From assembly GCA_009843815.1 (NCBI GenBank), contig VYCS01000023.1, forward strand, positions 1-59,780: a stretch of 59,780 nt of DNA, given 5' to 3'. Position numbers and translations under genes: made by a program. The stretch's first letter is position 1. Each line of letters opens with the position of its first letter. Source of the stretch: Cenarchaeum sp. SB0675_bin_21 (GTDB lineage: Archaea > Thermoproteota > Nitrososphaeria > Nitrososphaerales > Nitrosopumilaceae). Shown here piece by piece: positions 34,524 to 42,542 of this stretch. The notes under the pieces were generated by a model. The model had not been told where the DNA came from. It saw only the letters and a list, made by a program, of their open reading frames with translations, and did no database searches.

Positions 34524-34732
34524 TGTGTATGATTTATGGAATTAGTACTGTCCGGGCAACCATCTCTGAACCCTTTTTGTAACACGTGGCTTGCCTCCTC
34601 TAGGGGGAACGTCTCGTATATTGCCTCTAATCTCTTCTGGCCGACTATCTTGACTATATCTTTCATATCTTTGGTTGTTTCAATATGCATCTTTACCATG
34701 CTACATCTAACGATGTTTAGTATTTTTATTGC
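34520..34732 (-). pseudogene. C-terminal remnant of an alcohol dehydrogenase (MDR family)
   Basis: A 70-codon frame without a proper N-terminus contains DMKDIVKIVGQKRLEAIYETF followed by PLEEASHVLQK, the conserved last part of zinc-dependent alcohol dehydrogenase-like MDR proteins. The expected ending (about 15 residues after VLQ) is replaced by GFRDGCPDSTNS, and all of the catalytic and Rossmann domains are missing upstream, where the sequence switches to a GC-rich segment. The gene is broken at both ends. Confidence 0.7.
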
Positions 34733-34937
34733 TTACCCTTGTGATTTTGGAAATTATGCACTTGAGTAGACATGTCATCTGTGCGGGTTCTGGTAAGTTG
34801 GCGGGACATGGTTCTACCCGTTAACTTCCAGGACGTGAAACCAGCTAGTACGTTGCCGCCGTCTCCTCCACCCAGGTTCTGATGGAGTCGGCGCCCTCTC
34901 CCCCGTCCACGTAGCGGCCGTCTAACAGGTCGGCCTT

Positions 34938-35150
34938 GTCGCTGATGTGGCTGCCTACCTGGGTACCAGAACTCCTCCATCCGGGATATCTGCCTCCGGC
35001 TGGCCGCCCGGGGACTGATCCGACGGGTAGCCAACGGAGGGCTGGCGGAGGATGGACGCTGAAGTCATCAAGTGTCTCCACCGGTACGACGCCGACCTTG
35101 AAGAGATATGGCGCTGGCTCAGGAAGGGGCGGTGTATCGTATCCGACTAG
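34938..35150 (+). pseudogene. Frameshifted helix-turn-helix remnant
   Basis: Three frames must be joined to give a protein-like chain: VADVAAYLG, then YQNSSIRDICLRLAARGLIRRVANGGLAE, then MDAEVIKCLHRYDADLEEIW and RWLRKGRCIVSD ending at TAG 35148-35150. The middle part looks like a winged-helix recognition segment. The last stop shares its CTAG with the stop of the convergent gene at 35147. Coding direction is uncertain because other minus-strand frames overlap it. Confidence 0.4.
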
Positions 35151-35470
35151 CCGCCAGGGCAGGCCGTCTCCCGTATGGCTGCGTACCTTCTGTCCATCTC
35201 CCCGGCGCGGGCCAGGACCTCTTCAATCCCGTACGACCCCTTTGGGAAATACCACCGTATGGGGATGTGGCGCCCTATGCCGTCTATATCGTGGATGATG
35301 CCCCTCTCGGTCTCTACCGACTGGAGATTCTCATCGGGAACACGGTCCACGGCGCCCAGCCCGTCCTTGGTGGAATCTTCAAGTATGTAGTGGGCATCGT
35401 CCTCCCGGATACGGTATGATATCCCCTTGCCAACGACGGGCAGCTCCTCGATGGCTGGTGATGCCGTCAT
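35147..35470 (-). CDS. Protein of unknown function cotranscribed with the sulfurtransferase
   Basis: A 107-residue protein starting MTASPAIEELPVVGKGISYRI, rich in Asp/Glu and Gly, ending ETACPGG. It begins directly after the sulfurtransferase stop, so both are on one mRNA. There is no membrane segment. The family is not recognised. It is part of the GC-rich island and shares its composition. Confidence 0.6.
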   Translation of the reverse strand: MTASPAIEELPVVGKGISYRIREDDAHYILEDSTKDGLGAVDRVPDENLQSVETERGIIHDIDGIGRHIPIRWYFPKGSYGIEEVLARAGEMDRRYAAIRETACPGG

Positions 35471-36319
35471 CTACTTTTCGATGGGGTTTCCGATCATGTT
35501 GCCCCACTCCGTCCAGGATCCATCATAGTTTCTTACCCGGGGGTATCCCAGCAGGTACTTGAGCACGAACCACGAATGCGAGGACCTCTCGCCTATCCGG
35601 CAGTAACAGATGACGTCCTTGTCGGGCGTGACCCCCTTGGGGGCATAGTTCCGGGCAAGCTCGTCGGCAGGCTTGAAGGTGCCATCCACATCGTTTACCG
35701 CGGTGGCCCACGGAATGTTGTTGGCCCCGGGTATGTGACCACCCCTCTGCGCCTGCTCCATCGGGTACTCGGGCGGAGCGACTATCTCACCGGTAAACTC
35801 CTTGGGGGAGCGCACATCTACCATCACCGTACCCTCCTCGTCAAGAGCCCTCTTGACGTCAAAGAGGTGGGCGCGCAGTCCCTCGTCGGCCGGCGTCGCC
35901 GTGTAGGTGGTGGGCTCCGTTTGAGATTCCTTGGTGGCGTACGGCCTGTCCTCCAGCTCCCACTTCTTTCTACCGCCGTCCATTATCCTTACGTTCTTGT
36001 GTCCGTAGTACTTGAAGACCCAGAAGGCAAAGGCGGCAAACCAGTTGTTAAAGTCGCCGTACAGGACGACCTCGCTATCCGGAGTGATGCCGTTCTTGGA
36101 CATCAGCTCCTCGAACTGTTTCTTGTTGATTATATCCCGGGTGGTGTCGCGGTTGATGTCGCGTCTCCACCAGATGAGGGTGGCCCCGTCTATGTGGCCG
36201 CTGTGGTAGCCGTTCTCGGGGTCGTAGTCGACCTCCACAACCCTCCTTTTCTCTCCATCAGGCGGGTTGTCGGCGACCCACTGGGTGCTCACCAGCACTT
36301 CGGGATGCGTATAGCTCAT
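35471..36319 (-). CDS. sseA: Thiosulfate/3-mercaptopyruvate sulfurtransferase
   Basis: A 282-residue two-domain rhodanese. The N-terminal inactive domain contains VEVDYDPENGYHSGHIDGA and VVLYGDFNNWFAAFAFWVFK; the C-terminal active domain contains MVDVRSPKEF, GGHIPGANNIPW and the active loop ICYCRIGERSSHSWFVLK with the catalytic Cys in CRIGER. It transfers sulfur to cyanide, thiols or another acceptor. The frame extends to 36415, but the domain begins at the internal ATG (MSYTHPEVLV). It is strongly GC-rich compared with the genes on either side. Confidence 0.92.
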   Translation of the reverse strand: MSYTHPEVLVSTQWVADNPPDGEKRRVVEVDYDPENGYHSGHIDGATLIWWRRDINRDTTRDIINKKQFEELMSKNGITPDSEVVLYGDFNNWFAAFAFWVFKYYGHKNVRIMDGGRKKWELEDRPYATKESQTEPTTYTATPADEGLRAHLFDVKRALDEEGTVMVDVRSPKEFTGEIVAPPEYPMEQAQRGGHIPGANNIPWATAVNDVDGTFKPADELARNYAPKGVTPDKDVICYCRIGERSSHSWFVLKYLLGYPRVRNYDGSWTEWGNMIGNPIEK

Positions 36320-36570
36320 ATGGATGATTTTGCTTGCAGGCACATTTAATGTTTGCTGGATAGCGGGTGTGGACTTGCGTCGGCACCCATCCGGGCGCCG
36401 GAAAGTGCGCTGCACTGCACAAAAAAATCGTGTCTGGACATGCCCGGGATTTGGGCGTGCCTCTATAGAACACCAAATTGTTTTTACTTATGCGATATGG
36501 CTATACGCCTGTGGCTACTGGGCAACAGCGAATCGTACCGAGATTCTAACGTCGGGGGTGGCATACGGGC

Positions 36571-37325
36571 ATGGTGACTGTACTGGTTGCCGCGGTGGCG
36601 ACAATTGCACTGGCCGGATACCTGCTTCCTTCCGGACTTGCGGTGGACTATGCAGTGATGTTGGGACGGCCCGACACGATGTTCTCTGATAAAATGGCGG
36701 CAACACTTTTTGACTATGCGAGGTATGATGCAGACAGCGTAGATTCCAGGGTTCAGACGGCTGTCGTAGGGGTGCTGATGTTGTATTGGGAGGAGGGTTC
36801 CGATGTATTCGAGATGATCACGCCCGAAAAAGCGCTCATCACCGACACCATATACCCGTTCGTCTTGGATGCTGAGACCCTTGAGGCGGTGGCGCACGGA
36901 GCGTTACCGGAACTTGCAGGCGTGATCCCCGACACACTGAACCGGGCGGACAGCCCTGTTGATATCATACTCGCCGACCTGGAGCGGGACGGGGCATCTG
37001 GGTCGAGTGCACGGCCACAAATCCAGCCAACGGGATTATGCGCCCAAAGCGCTCCTGGCTGTACATGCATGACGGCTACATGTTCTGCTCCGGCTACTAC
37101 ATCTAGGACCCCCGAGCCTAGCTGGTCGCCTAGGCCATAATTTTGTACCATACCAACGACGAGGAAGCGTTTGACATCATAACACTGGAGGTCGCCGACC
37201 CTCTGGCCCTGCAGTCCGCCTTCGTGCTAGACGAGATGCAAACCGTCGCTGAAGGCGGTACGGTGTCACAAAAATATCTGCAAAAAATTACATTAAATTT
37301 ATCCAGATTATTGACAGATTATTGA
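36571..37325 (+). pseudogene. Broken membrane-anchored sensor (Cache-type) gene
   Basis: The first frame gives a membrane helix (VTVLVAAVATIALAGYLL) and an outer domain with ITPEKALITDTIYPFVLD. Near 36985 coding moves to another frame, where ANGIMRPKRSWLYMHDGYMF is followed by CSGYYI, a Cache-domain-like ending. Stops at 37104, 37116 and 37128 interrupt it, and a last piece (DEEAFDIITLEVADPLALQS) continues to a TGA at 37323. At least one frameshift and several stops make it a pseudogene. The KRSW...DGY.F.SGYY ending resembles the C-terminus of the receptor at 42543-45185 (GNHIFGSGIYVP). Confidence 0.65.
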
Positions 37326-37326
37326 C
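37305..37326 (+). repeat. Tandem 11-bp direct repeat
   Basis: AGATTATTGAC occurs twice in direct succession (37305-37315 and 37316-37326), close to the switch from GC-rich to AT-rich DNA. It may mark a junction or replication slippage. Confidence 0.5.
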
Positions 37327-37424
37327 GCAAAACAAGATTGTGATTGTGCGACCAAATCAAAGCGCTGTCACTCATCAATTTACAGTCTTGAGCAAGACTA
37401 AAACAATTTTTGAGCGGCTCGTAA

Positions 37425-37667
37425 TTTATCTTCACTACCAGAACTGTCATCAAGACAATCAGTTCCTCCTCCTATACCACACGTTGTGCATCCCTTACAC
37501 CGAAGAACCGCTATGGGTACGAGGGTTTGAACTACACAGATATTGCGCACACGTACTTTGCTAAATACGGTGGAGCACCAATATTTTATTTTACAGATAA
37601 ATTATTTCATGACCTTGAATTTGATCCAGACTTTTCCATTGTTATTATTATAATATTAGAAAACTAA
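37425..37667 (+). pseudogene. Fragment of an unidentified protein
   Basis: The frame ending in TAA at 37665 reads PKNRYGYEGLNYTDIAHTYF and then AKYGGAPIFYFTDKLFHDLEF, clearly protein-like, but its upstream part (37425-37495) is low-complexity (SSSS) and no start or partner frame restores a whole gene. I do not recognise the family. The rest of 37668-38041 is AT-rich and holds nothing I can support. Confidence 0.45.
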
Positions 37668-38041
37668 CATCACCTTTTGACCACAAATTACATGGATTTG
37701 ATTAAAAATAGAGTTACGCAAAACCAATAAAAACATGCCTTAATTTGTGGTTAAAATTGATTATATTTTGATTTACTATGACAAGTATTATCATTACAAA
37801 GACCACTCATGTATAGTTATTATACACTACAGATGTCAACTCTACGGCGAGCCAGCGCCATGTACAGCATAAGGTTTTGGTAATCTGAGAGAAGTTAGTC
37901 GTGGTATGTATACGACATTTTGTATACGCTACTCAAGAAGAGCGCTGGGACGACAGGCTATTCCAAATATACATAATCGCCAAACTTTGGTGAGTGAAAC
38001 ATCAACAACAAAAAAATAAAGCCCACTTGAATCAGTATGTG

Positions 38042-38281
38042 ATGGATGTTGGCCCCACTCCTGAAGATGCGGAACGTATTCGTCTGCTGCGCAAAGTGAC
38101 CAGCACCAAACAAGCTTTCAATCAGATGACATTGGACGAATTAAAACGACTACAATTTTTAGTAGAAAAAAAGGATTATACACATAACAAAAAGGCACGT
38201 CGCTCAAAGAGAAAACTACTTCGAAGTATTAATGCCAGAATATATGAACTAGAGGAAGGCAGAAGTATTTGGGGCGCATAA
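38042..38281 (+). CDS. Small basic helical protein, function unknown
   Basis: Seventy-nine residues starting MDVGPTPEDAERIRLLRKV, ending EEGRSIWGA. It is highly charged with a basic stretch NKKARRSKRKLLRSI, suggesting nucleic-acid binding. An AATAAAGC box about 26 nt before this ATG favours it over a GTG at 37994. The family is not recognised. Confidence 0.65.
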   Translation: MDVGPTPEDAERIRLLRKVTSTKQAFNQMTLDELKRLQFLVEKKDYTHNKKARRSKRKLLRSINARIYELEEGRSIWGA

Positions 38282-38712
38282 ACTATAATATCTTCTGAGC
38301 ATTGAGTACAAAAATAGACGTTAGGTCAAGTCATACTTCGACACTTGAACAATAATTACATAATTTTATTAATATTTTATCATCATTAATGATACTACGC
38401 TAAGAATACAAAATTGCGCAATATCAACATGCAGAATGCCAAATAGCAGTCAAGTGTTGCGTAATGGTTCATGCTAAAGCAGTATGCCAAGTCAATGAAT
38501 TATTATGTGATTGCCACGCTATTGAGCTATGTTTCATTCAAGCCACGGTAGGGAAGGCGGTGGTATGACATTACCATATGTATATACACTCAGGCTTTGG
38601 CAGTCATTACTTGCAGTTTTTGTATGGGCAAAGGCGCGATGTTATGTTGTATGATTACCAAACTTTGATGGACAGGACACATGTTCCGCCCAAAGACTAG
38701 CTGAATAAAACC
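38282..38712. other. Intergenic, no gene seen
   Basis: About 430 nt of AT-rich sequence with no credible coding frame, RNA fold or repeat. Confidence 0.5.
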
Positions 38713-39579
38713 TCATTTAAACGCCGTACGTAGATTGAATTGGCGCGCGATTGGCTGGTTACTGTCATGATATAATTGTCTGAGGTATGCAAGCTCACCC
38801 TCCACACCTTTTGTATCATACAACCTCCACCAATATTTGTCTGCAGAGTTCCAATGATATCCGCGCCGCTTGAGAGTATCTTTGGTCTCAATTGGAGCTC
38901 CCATCGCCATCACCTTCATGGATGGCGCCAGCAATATATTCACGGTATCGGGTACTACGTGTAACATCCACGCCATTGCAAGACAGTCTGGTAATGACCT
39001 GTGTGCATCAAAGAACCATCCTTCACGTTCTAATATTGTACCAAGACCTACTGAGTCGTGACCCAAATCCTTCCAAGGAATTCCCACCATGGTACACGCC
39101 CAACGACAGTCATTTGAAAGTATACGCTCGAATAGCGGACGGTCAAACGCAGCGTTATGGGCCACTACAAAAGGATCATCATGTAACATGCTTTGGACAA
39201 GATTCTTGTCTATATGCTTGCCCCTGACCATAGCATCTGTAATGCCGGTCATACTTGTGACGTCTAGTGGAATGGGTATACCGGGGTCCTGAAGCATGGA
39301 TAATGCATCATCGACGCTGGTAAGCTGCCCGGACTTGTTGTATCGGCAGCGAACCATGCCCATCTCTATGACTTTGTCGTTATAGCTCAGTCCGGTGGTT
39401 TCGCAATCTACAACCACTATACTGATATCATCATCATGGGGTTCGCGTAACTTTATTGGTATGTTGTTTGGCATCAGAGGTACACGCTCCAGCATGCGAA
39501 ACTTATCTGGAGATTTCAGTATATCGTTGATGCGTGCATCAGATGACTGTTTTTTCACACCAGATGGAGTTCTCCACAT
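38713..39579 (-). CDS. DnaQ-like DEDDh 3'-5' exonuclease
   Basis: A 288-residue protein. The exonuclease core carries the DEDDh motifs: ExoI VVVDCETTGLS, ExoII VAHNAAFDRPLF, ExoIII HRSLPDCLAMAW (His and Asp). An N-terminal extension (about 45 residues) and a C-terminal domain of about 70 residues (KDTLKRRGYHWNSADKYWWRLY) flank it; the latter resembles a small domain appended to DnaQ-like proteins. It may proofread DNA synthesis or degrade RNA/DNA ends; there is no polymerase gene nearby. Confidence 0.85.
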   Translation of the reverse strand: MWRTPSGVKKQSSDARINDILKSPDKFRMLERVPLMPNNIPIKLREPHDDDISIVVVDCETTGLSYNDKVIEMGMVRCRYNKSGQLTSVDDALSMLQDPGIPIPLDVTSMTGITDAMVRGKHIDKNLVQSMLHDDPFVVAHNAAFDRPLFERILSNDCRWACTMVGIPWKDLGHDSVGLGTILEREGWFFDAHRSLPDCLAMAWMLHVVPDTVNILLAPSMKVMAMGAPIETKDTLKRRGYHWNSADKYWWRLYDTKGVEGELAYLRQLYHDSNQPIARQFNLRTAFK

Positions 39580-39783
39580 GATGCCACATTATACGCAGAC
39601 TAGAAAAGTGTTGTCTACAGGTATTCATCCAGATTAGTGGTGATGCCCAAAACTAAAGTGCTGCAACAGTTGTTGATACAAAAAGGGAGTAATAAACATG
39701 ATACTCTTGTATTTTTTTAATATATTGTAACCATTTATCTTTACAGAAGATTTGGCATTTTTAGGATATGATTCAAATTATAG

Positions 39784-41823
39784 ATGTGTTGGTTGATGTA
39801 TGTGTCAAAAAACCTTTTGGGTGCAGAGAGTAGTCCATATCTACTTCAGCACGCCGAAAATCCCGTACACTGGTATCCGTGGGGGCCCGAAGCCTTGGAC
39901 AGAGCCCGTCGCGAAGATAAACCTATATTTCTTAGCGTTGGGTATAGCGCCTGCCATTGGTGTCATGTTATGGCACACGAGTCTTTTGAGGATGAGAATA
40001 TTGCTAAAATAATGAACGAAAATTTTGTCAATATAAAGGTAGACCGGGAAGAACGTCCTGATATAGATGTCATATATCAGTCCGCCTGTCAGATGGCAAC
40101 TGGCCAGGGAGGGTGGCCTCTCAGCGTCTTTCTGACCCCAGATCAAAAACCATTCTATGTGGGAACATACTTTCCAGTCTTGGATGGGTATGGTAGGCCT
40201 GGCTTTGGTAGTATACTGCGCCAGCTATCGTTGGCATGGAAGGAGAAGCCCGCAGATATAAAAAAATCTGCTGATAAATTTTTACAAAAAATAAAATTTA
40301 ACGCACAGCCCCCAAACCACTCAACTCTGGACATGACGATACTTGATGAGGCTGCATTTTCCCTGTTGTCGATGGGTGATCCTATATATGGTGGATTTGG
40401 CGATGCCCCAAAATTCCCCAATATAGCAAATGTCTCGTTTCTACTTCGATACGCTACAATATCTAATGTCTCTAAATTCAATAAATTTGGACTAGATTCT
40501 CTTAGACAGATGGCCAAGGGTGGAATATTCGATCAAATAGGAGGTGGCTTTCACCGATACTCCACTGACAGGATGTGGCTGGTACCACACTTTGAAAAGA
40601 TGCTATATGACAATGCACTCATACCAATCACATACGCCGAGGCGTACCAGATTACAAAAGACGAATTTTATCTTGATATAATGAAAAAGACATTGAATTT
40701 TGTATTAAATGAGATGACATCGCCGGCGGGCGGATTTTATTCGGCTCTGGATGCTGACTCCGAAGGTGAGGAAGGGCGGTTCTATGTGTGGTCTAAATCC
40801 GAGATAAATAAAATATTAAACGATGATTCCAAACTATTTTGCTTATACTATGATGTGACCGAGGGTGGAAATTGGGAGGGAACCAATATTCTGCGCAACA
40901 ACATTAGACTGTCTACTGTAGCGCAGGCCTGCAATATGTCTGAGGCTGAGGCAAAGCGTATCATATGTACGTCTGAAAGAAGATTATACGAGATACGAAG
41001 TCTTCGTGTACGTCCTGGATTGGATGATAAAATACTGACATCTTGGAATGCAATGATGATATCTGCATTTGCCAAAGGGTATAGGGTGTCCCATGAAACT
41101 AAATACTTGGACGCAGCCAAAAAAGCTACTAATTTTATCATTAATAAAATGATGGATAAACAGGGACTATTCCGTACGTTTAAGGAGGAGGCGACCATAA
41201 GGGGATTTTTAGAGGATTATTCGTATATGGCATCTGCCTTGTTGGATATATTCGAAGAGAGTCCTGACGTTAAATATTTGGAGACTGCCGAATATCTAGG
41301 TGAATACATACTAGAGCATTTTTGGGATGGCGAAAACAACTTTTTCATGACTCCAGATAATCATGAGTCATTAATTGTTCGTCCACAGAACAATTATGAT
41401 ATTCCTATACCATCAGGAGGCTCCATGGCTACAATGGCGTTCATAAAATTATATCATCTGACCGGTAAGAAAAAATTTTTAGATGCTGCCAAAAAGTATA
41501 TGGGAATGCGATTACAGGAGGCCGCCGACAACTCGTTTGCATACTGCTACCTGTTAAGCACTGCATACATGTACATGCTTAAACCAATTGAGATTACCAT
41601 ACTGAACACCAAAGATAACTCCATAAAAGATGAAATACATACAAGATTTATTCCCAACGGCATAGTGGTATCTGTACAGAATGAGGGACAAGCTCAAAAT
41701 TTAGCCAAATACCCATTCTTTGCTGGAAAGACATTTTCAGATAAAACGCAGGTATTTATCTGCAAAGATATGACCTGTACGCCACCTCTGACCACACTAC
41801 CTGAGATTCTAGACAAACTATAA
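39784..41823 (+). CDS. DUF255 thioredoxin-fold protein (YyaL/SSP411 family)
   Basis: A 679-residue protein. The N-terminal thioredoxin-like domain opens [19 protein letters not shown] and contains [13 protein letters not shown], with CHWC at the redox position, and [14 protein letters not shown]. The C-terminal two thirds form an (alpha/alpha)6-barrel like that of N-acylglucosamine epimerases ([38 protein letters not shown]). The reaction is not established for this family. A TATA-like element about 26 nt upstream supports the ATG. Confidence 0.9.
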   Translation: MCWLMYVSKNLLGAESSPYLLQHAENPVHWYPWGPEALDRARREDKPIFLSVGYSACHWCHVMAHESFEDENIAKIMNENFVNIKVDREERPDIDVIYQSACQMATGQGGWPLSVFLTPDQKPFYVGTYFPVLDGYGRPGFGSILRQLSLAWKEKPADIKKSADKFLQKIKFNAQPPNHSTLDMTILDEAAFSLLSMGDPIYGGFGDAPKFPNIANVSFLLRYATISNVSKFNKFGLDSLRQMAKGGIFDQIGGGFHRYSTDRMWLVPHFEKMLYDNALIPITYAEAYQITKDEFYLDIMKKTLNFVLNEMTSPAGGFYSALDADSEGEEGRFYVWSKSEINKILNDDSKLFCLYYDVTEGGNWEGTNILRNNIRLSTVAQACNMSEAEAKRIICTSERRLYEIRSLRVRPGLDDKILTSWNAMMISAFAKGYRVSHETKYLDAAKKATNFIINKMMDKQGLFRTFKEEATIRGFLEDYSYMASALLDIFEESPDVKYLETAEYLGEYILEHFWDGENNFFMTPDNHESLIVRPQNNYDIPIPSGGSMATMAFIKLYHLTGKKKFLDAAKKYMGMRLQEAADNSFAYCYLLSTAYMYMLKPIEITILNTKDNSIKDEIHTRFIPNGIVVSVQNEGQAQNLAKYPFFAGKTFSDKTQVFICKDMTCTPPLTTLPEILDKL

Positions 41824-41826
41824 TCT

Positions 41827-42162
41827 TTATTTTGTTCCAGGAGTGATCTTTGTAAAGTCCAACGTCAGAATATCTCCAACTCCGGGGCTTCCAATATTCT
41901 GATATCTTGACTTTGGCATGGCAATGGTGACCTGAGTCTGCCTATAGCTCTTGACCTTTATTGTGGGCTGTGCCTGTAGTATGGCGTATAGCACCGGCAT
42001 TATCTGTTTGCGAGTCTCGGCATCGAGTTTTTTTGACAGATTCTCCATTATCATCTGTTTTTGGGATAGAGGTTCAGTGGAGACGTTCTCTGTGAGTGAA
42101 AGTTGAACTACTTGGCCACTATCTATGGTTTGAGTAATTTTAAACTCATTGGTCTCAGACAC
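41827..42162 (-). CDS. Protein of unknown function
   Basis: A 111-residue protein starting MSETNEFKITQTIDSG, with an N-terminal strand-rich part, a central helical stretch (SQKQMIMENLSKKLDAETRKQI) and a C-terminal strand region (KVKSYRQTQVTIAMP ... GDILTLDF). It converges on the DUF255 gene with 3 nt between. The family is not recognised. Confidence 0.65.
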   Translation of the reverse strand: MSETNEFKITQTIDSGQVVQLSLTENVSTEPLSQKQMIMENLSKKLDAETRKQIMPVLYAILQAQPTIKVKSYRQTQVTIAMPKSRYQNIGSPGVGDILTLDFTKITPGTK

Positions 42163-42542
42163 ATTATAATTTTACACTCAAGTAATTTAATACTATGGGT
42201 TCAGGCTCCTTAGGGTGTCTAACATCAACTTAAACTAAGAGTTTTAGCTGTAAAATATGCCAATTATTCTGTAAACAAATTATAATTTTTGTATAAGAGT
42301 TTATACGCTGCTGATAGAATTGCGAAAACACAACTCCCATGGTATTCGTACAATAAAACAGTCTGTTATGTATTAGAATACTATACATTGGATATCCGCA
42401 CACTGCTATGGCACCCATACTGTATCGCCGTATACGTATAATGTGTAATGTTTCGCCCTCCAAGAGATAGTCTGAATTGAGATCCCAGTATAGTATAACA
42501 TCCTAGACAGCGTTTTATATCTTGAAATTTTATTTGTATCTG
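42163..42542. other. Intergenic with promoter of the receptor gene
   Basis: AT-rich, no gene supported; a 77-codon minus-strand frame (42230-42463) is unconvincing. A TTTTATATC box at about 42512-42520 lies 26-27 nt before the ATG at 42543 and is the likely promoter of the large receptor. Confidence 0.5.

Noticed and set aside
34726-35081. Two overlapping minus-strand Arg/Gly-rich frames in the GC-rich island
   Set aside because: Typical long spurious frames of GC-rich DNA; the plus strand gives a more protein-like, though frameshifted, reading.
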